Below the pieces are notes generated by a model. The model was not told the origin of the DNA, ran no database searches, and saw nothing but the letters and a program-made list of their open reading frames with translations. A stretch of 64,000 bases of DNA from Pseudoips prasinana (taxonomy: Eukaryota > Arthropoda > Insecta > Lepidoptera > Nolidae): positions 3,038,001-3,102,000 of the forward strand of contig OX621255.1 in NCBI GenBank assembly GCA_951640165.1, in the 5' to 3' direction. The position numbers were made by a program, and so were the translations under genes. This document shows, in pieces, positions 60,735 through 64,000 of this stretch (its first letter is position 1; each line of letters opens with the position of its first letter).

Positions 60735-61225
60735 AATATCTTAGGACAACTAACACACTGCCATCTGATCCGAAACTAGACAGAGCCTGCACTATGGCAA
60801 CCAGATAACGGTCACCGTAGCCTAGTTGGTAGTGCTCCTGCCTACGAAGCTGGTGGTCCTGGGTTCGAATCCCGGTAAGTGCAAATATTTGTGTGATGAG
60901 CACCAATATTTGTTTCTGAGTCATGGATGTTTTCTATGTATTTATCTATCTATATAAGTATGTATATCGTCGCCTGGTACCCATAGTACAAGCTTTGCTT
61001 AGTTTGGGGCTAGGATGATCTGTGTGACATTGTCCCCAGATATTATTATTATTATAACTGATAGACATACTTATATATTTCTAAATATGTACATATTATA
61101 AATCAATTACACATAGACATAGGACAAATAATCATGCTCATCGCACAAAGATTTGTCCAAGTTGAGGATCGAACCCACTACCTCTGCCTAAGCAGTCAAG
61201 GCCACTAACTTTACTAACCATACTT
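60735..61225 (-). mobile_element. SINE-E split by SINE-B
   Basis: 60735-60809 (AACTAACACACTGCCATCTG, ACTATGGCAACCAGATAAC) and 61054-61225 (ATAACTGATAGACATACTTA, AATTACACATAGACATAGGA, GTTGAGGATCGAACCCACTA). Confidence 0.8.
60810..61053 (+). mobile_element. SINE-B nested in SINE-E, full length
   Basis: GGTCACCGTAGCCTAGTTGG to TTGTCCCCAGATATTATTAT. ATAAC flanks both sides (60805-60809, 61054-61058). Confidence 0.88.
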
Positions 61226-61708
61226 GAACATCCTCATGTAATAAGGATATATACATCGAGCAATTCCTAATAATCCCGTAAATATGTTTGAAAGATAATA
61301 ATTAATTTCAATGATCTTACAGGATTTTCCGTAGCTTGATCAGCCAAGTATTGAAGGCCTTAACATAGAAAATGCACGTTCAAAGCCGGTCAATAACCGG
61401 AATTTAATAATTATTAAAAACATGCTATAAAGTCGCTATGTGATGGCCAGTGCCTCCAAAACATGGTCTTTCCTTATATTTTAATGCAAATCACAAGTGT
61501 TGGGAGTGTAAATTCACAACAAATTGAGTTTTAGAGTTCTAAAATACATTGGCATTGTTTTACACGGAAAATATTAGTCAGTATTTTACTAGAATGTTGT
61601 ACAAATTTTCCTCATATGACGTAAAGAAACAATACATTTACGTGACTAATCAAAAAAGGCTTTTAACATTTGAGACATACTGGTGTTCCAGCTGCCGATA
61701 TAATATAA
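61226..61708. other. Unclassified region
   Basis: No feature recognised. Confidence 0.3.
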
Positions 61709-61893
61709 TATACTAGGACATTATTCACACACGGCCATCGGATTCTAAACTAAAGTAGAGCTTGTACTATGGAAATCAGATAACTGATATACCTCCTACA
61801 TATACTACTTTTCTTTTGTAAATAAATACTTATATAGATAATTACACTCAGACGCAAGACAAACAGACATATTCATGCACTCAAATATATAGA
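61709..61893 (-). mobile_element. SINE-C, head missing
   Basis: ACTAGGACATTATTCACACA, GAGCTTGTACTATGGAAATC, AATTACACTCAGACGCAAGA (core). Confidence 0.75.
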
Positions 61894-61907
61894 AGATTAT
61901 TATTACT

Positions 61908-62158
61908 TACTTACTTATCGTATGGGCAGTGGTTCCCCTAGTGTCAGAGTTGTTCAAGCCGCCCAATAGGCCTCTGAGATGGCTTAACGACTGTTGTCTA
62001 ACGGCTACAACCGGGTCCCACAGCTGAACGAAGCTCGGAGACGCTCTTTACTCGAAATTAAACCACTTTGGTGGTCACCCATCTATGGATTGACCGCGAG
62101 CCTAGTTGCTTAACCTCGCCAATCACTTGCGCACCAGTGAGACCATCTGGCTATGAGC
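61908..62158 (-). mobile_element. SINE-5S, near full length
   Basis: CTTACTTACTTATCGTATGG tail, CCCTAGTGTCAGAGTTGTTC, TGGTGGTCACCCATCTATGG (box C complement), TAGTTGCTTAACCTCGCC (box A complement), CCATCTGGCTATGAGC 5' end. Confidence 0.85.
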
Positions 62159-62551
62159 GCTTTTTTATTGTACTCATACATAAGATGGCTAGATTTCTAG
62201 ATTATTAGTAGAAATCACACCTTAGATCTTAGCCCTGAGAAACTAGTTTGGTTTCTCCAACAAGACTTTAAAGGGGTTAAGCAGCAAGCAGAAGTGACCA
62301 GTGACTTACAGTTCATAAATACAATTAAAATTTAACATATAAAAAAGCAAACTTAATTACTTGTACCTTTGAAAAGGGACCCTTTAACAGTCATTTAACT
62401 AACGTAGTGTATCGGCTAGGGAGTGTAATCGGCCCATATCGGTCAACCGATCGTGGTTCGATTCCCGTGAGTTGTAATTAGATTGTTAGTCGCATGCGAT
62501 ACTAACGTGTTAAGTTGTTGACTTAACATTCTTGGTCGTTACTAATTAATA
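62159..62551. other. Unclassified; lone tRNA-like box B
   Basis: CGTGGTTCGATTCCCGTGAG at 62452 resembles a box B. No second copy here. Confidence 0.35.
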
Positions 62552-63032
62552 ATAATAATATCCTATGACCTGATTCCAAACTCAGCAGAGCTTGTGCTAT
62601 GGAAGCCAGATAACTGATATATTACATATTAGCTGTGCCCCGCGGTTTTACCCGCGTTAAACTTTAAATATTAGCACAGCTCCTCCCCCTTAGGTAATAG
62701 CGTGACAATATGTAGCCTATATGTTGACCCGACCTCTTAGTAATATTCTTGCAAAATTTGAAATAAATCCCTGCAGTACTTTTTGAGTTTATCCCGGACA
62801 TACATACAGACAAACAGATAAACAGACAAAAATTCGAAAAACTATATTTTGGCTTCGATAGCTATTGTAGATCACGCCACAAGTATCCTTTTAAAAATAT
62901 TCAATGTACAGTTTTGACTTTCCTACGATTTTATTATATGTATAGATACTACTTTTCTTTTGTAAATACATACTTATATAGATAATTACACTTAGACTCA
63001 GGGCAAACAGACATATGTTCATCCACACAATA
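62552..63032 (-). mobile_element. SINE-C split by Helitron-A
   Basis: 62552-62628 (TAATATCCTATGACCTGATT...AACTGATATATTACATA) and 62947-63032 (TACTACTTTTCTTTTGTAAA...ACAGACATATGTTCATCCAC). Rejoined, they give TTACATA|TACTAC as in the intact SINE-C at 16717. Confidence 0.88.
62629..62946 (-). mobile_element. Helitron-A, intact ends, nested in SINE-C
   Basis: TC at 62946 and CTAA at 62629 on the minus strand (CTRR). Host A on one side, T on the other, no duplication. Hairpin CGCGGTTTTACCCGCG. Confidence 0.9.
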
Positions 63033-63112
63033 ATGCGGCGTGATAGCGGTAACTTCACCTGACAATGTATTTAGCAGTCGTTACGTCAGAATAAAACTAC
63101 CATCATAAAGTT

Positions 63113-63170
63113 TTGTGTTAAAAAATACGCAACTCATGCTAGGGAATTCAATCCTTGTATCGCAACGGAC
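63113..63170 (-). mobile_element. SINE-D tail fragment
   Basis: TAAAAAATACGCAACTCATG, CTAGGGAATTCAATCCTTGT. Confidence 0.5.
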
Positions 63171-63194
63171 TCTTATAAATAGGCATTTTTTTAT

Positions 63195-63496
63195 ATCGGT
63201 ACGATATAACATCATCATCATCATATCAGTCGAAAGCCATCCATTAATGACTGGCCGCAGTTGTTTGTGAGCCAGACTGCTAAGCCAGAGGTCGTGTGTT
63301 CGATGAAGGCAAGTATTTGACCCATAAATTATTATTATGAATGGCGACTTTTGTCGAGAGCGAGATTTGTCCTGGGTCCTAGGACAAATCTTTATGAGAT
63401 GAGCACGATTATTTGTTCTGTGTCTGGGTGATGTTATTTTCCGGACAAAGGCTCCCCCAAAGATCTACCTGCCTACGTTGCGTCTTCCAGTTGGTG
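63195..63496 (-). pseudogene. LINE-H 3' end broken by a rearranged SINE-E piece
   Basis: 63209-63245 (ATCATCATCATATCAGTCGA, AAGCCATCC) and 63434-63496 (CCGGACAAAGGCTCCCCCAA, TGCCTACGTTGCGTC) are LINE-H end pieces in reverse. Between them lies SINE-E-like GCCAGAGGTCGTGTGTTCGA. Confidence 0.5.
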
Positions 63497-63534
63497 GTCG
63501 CCATTCATAATAATTGATGGGTCAAATACTTGCC
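63308..63534. repeat. Inverted repeat (41/38 nt arms) with an inner hairpin
   Basis: GGCAAGTATTTGACCCATAA...GAATGGCGAC (63308-63348) and its complement (63497-63534), differing by a 3-nt ATT and one substitution. Inside: AGATTTGTCC...GGACAAATCT (63363-63391). Confidence 0.8.
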
Positions 63535-63777
63535 CTGTGCGGTAACCGATATGATAACTCGAGGGCGCTGAGTTATTAGCTAGCAAAATAAGAAGATAGT
63601 TGTATGTAATTTAAATCATTGGAAAATTTAGATCATCCACGCATGTTACGCGGTATATCCGTTGTTGGTGAATCGATTTTAATCATTTTTAATCGATAGC
63701 GAATCGAATTTGTTGGTTCGTTTGTATGTTTTGAATCTTGTAGTTGATTCGAAACATACCCACATTTTTTTTCATTC
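63535..63777. other. Unclassified sequence
   Basis: GAATCGATT-type motifs near 63670-63710; no element assigned. Confidence 0.3.
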
Positions 63778-64000
63778 ATGTCAGCCGCATGTCTTCCACT
63801 GCTGGGATAAAAGCCTCTCTAAAAGATTTCCACAATAATCCATCATGCCATAATCGCTACGCTTGGCAGACGGGTTGGTGACCGCAGGATGATGTTCATA
63901 GTACTCAGAAATAAGCTGCTGCCCGTCTTCTGGTACATATTCACTCATGTCGACTTCTACGCCCCCTACGGAATGAGATGGGGTGATGATATTCCGATAT
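63778..64000 (-). mobile_element. Family F, running off the window end
   Basis: TCATGTCAGCCGCATGTCTT, CGCTACGCTTGGCAGACGGG, GCTGCTGCCCGTCTTCTGGT, CTACGGAATGAGATGGGGTG. The 5' end lies beyond 64000. Confidence 0.8.

Overview
The window looks like lepidopteran (moth or butterfly) nuclear DNA. It is AT-rich and built almost entirely of interspersed repeats: tRNA-headed SINEs with GGTTCRA B boxes, 5'-truncated non-LTR retrotransposon ends with simple-sequence tails, non-autonomous Helitrons (TC...CTAG, inserted between A and T), MITEs, and one mariner. I found no host gene I could support, no rRNA gene and no intact tRNA gene. The species is not determinable by eye. A repeat-packed autosomal intergenic or intronic region and a W-chromosome segment are both possible.

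Layout. 1-6.6 kb: LINE reverse-transcriptase remnants, SINEs, and a MITE inside a LINE tail. 6.7-9.3 kb: a 2.26-kb Helitron (family B) with internal about 130-bp repeats, followed directly by a family A Helitron. 9.3-17.4 kb: dispersed SINEs, a 5S rRNA-derived SINE, a LINE fragment with an open 240-codon frame nested in a SINE, and a diverged tandem duplication. 17.8-24.2 kb: a candidate solo LTR, a MITE with subterminal repeats that hosts a second element, Helitrons, a jockey-like RT fragment. 24-36 kb: sparse repeats, several short-loop palindromes, a zinc-finger LINE end. 36-42.7 kb: MITEs, SINEs, and a striking Helitron with four tandem 5' ends. 42.7-48.9 kb: mostly unclassified AT-rich sequence plus SINE/LINE remnants. 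48.9-50.2 kb: a complete mariner with an open transposase. 50-64 kb: SINEs, a second family B Helitron (minus strand), nested SINE-in-SINE insertions, and a pair of 337-bp inverted arms joining a Helitron end to a SINE.

Family names used here. SINE-A head CTGCCTCGTTGGT, tail (ATT)n. SINE-B head GTCACCGTAGCCTAG. SINE-C head GCCTGTTGGCGTGGTTGG. SINE-D head GTGGCGCAGCGGCTAAG. SINE-E head CTGTTGGCCTAGTGG. SINE-5S, 5S rRNA-derived. Family F, a short element ending in the same 3' sequence as LINE-H. Helitron-A starts TCTATACATATAATAAAATC; Helitron-B starts TCTATATAAATAAAAAG. All boundaries were read by eye by comparing copies within this window, so ends may be off by several bases.

The only protein likely to be functional is the mariner transposase. 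The other coding traces are C-terminal pieces of LINE proteins. The many SINEs, Helitrons and MITEs would depend on enzymes encoded elsewhere. Nested insertions give local relative ages: for example Helitron-A is younger than SINE-C at 62.6 kb, SINE-A younger than SINE-C at 56.3 kb, and SINE-B younger than SINE-E at 60.8 kb.
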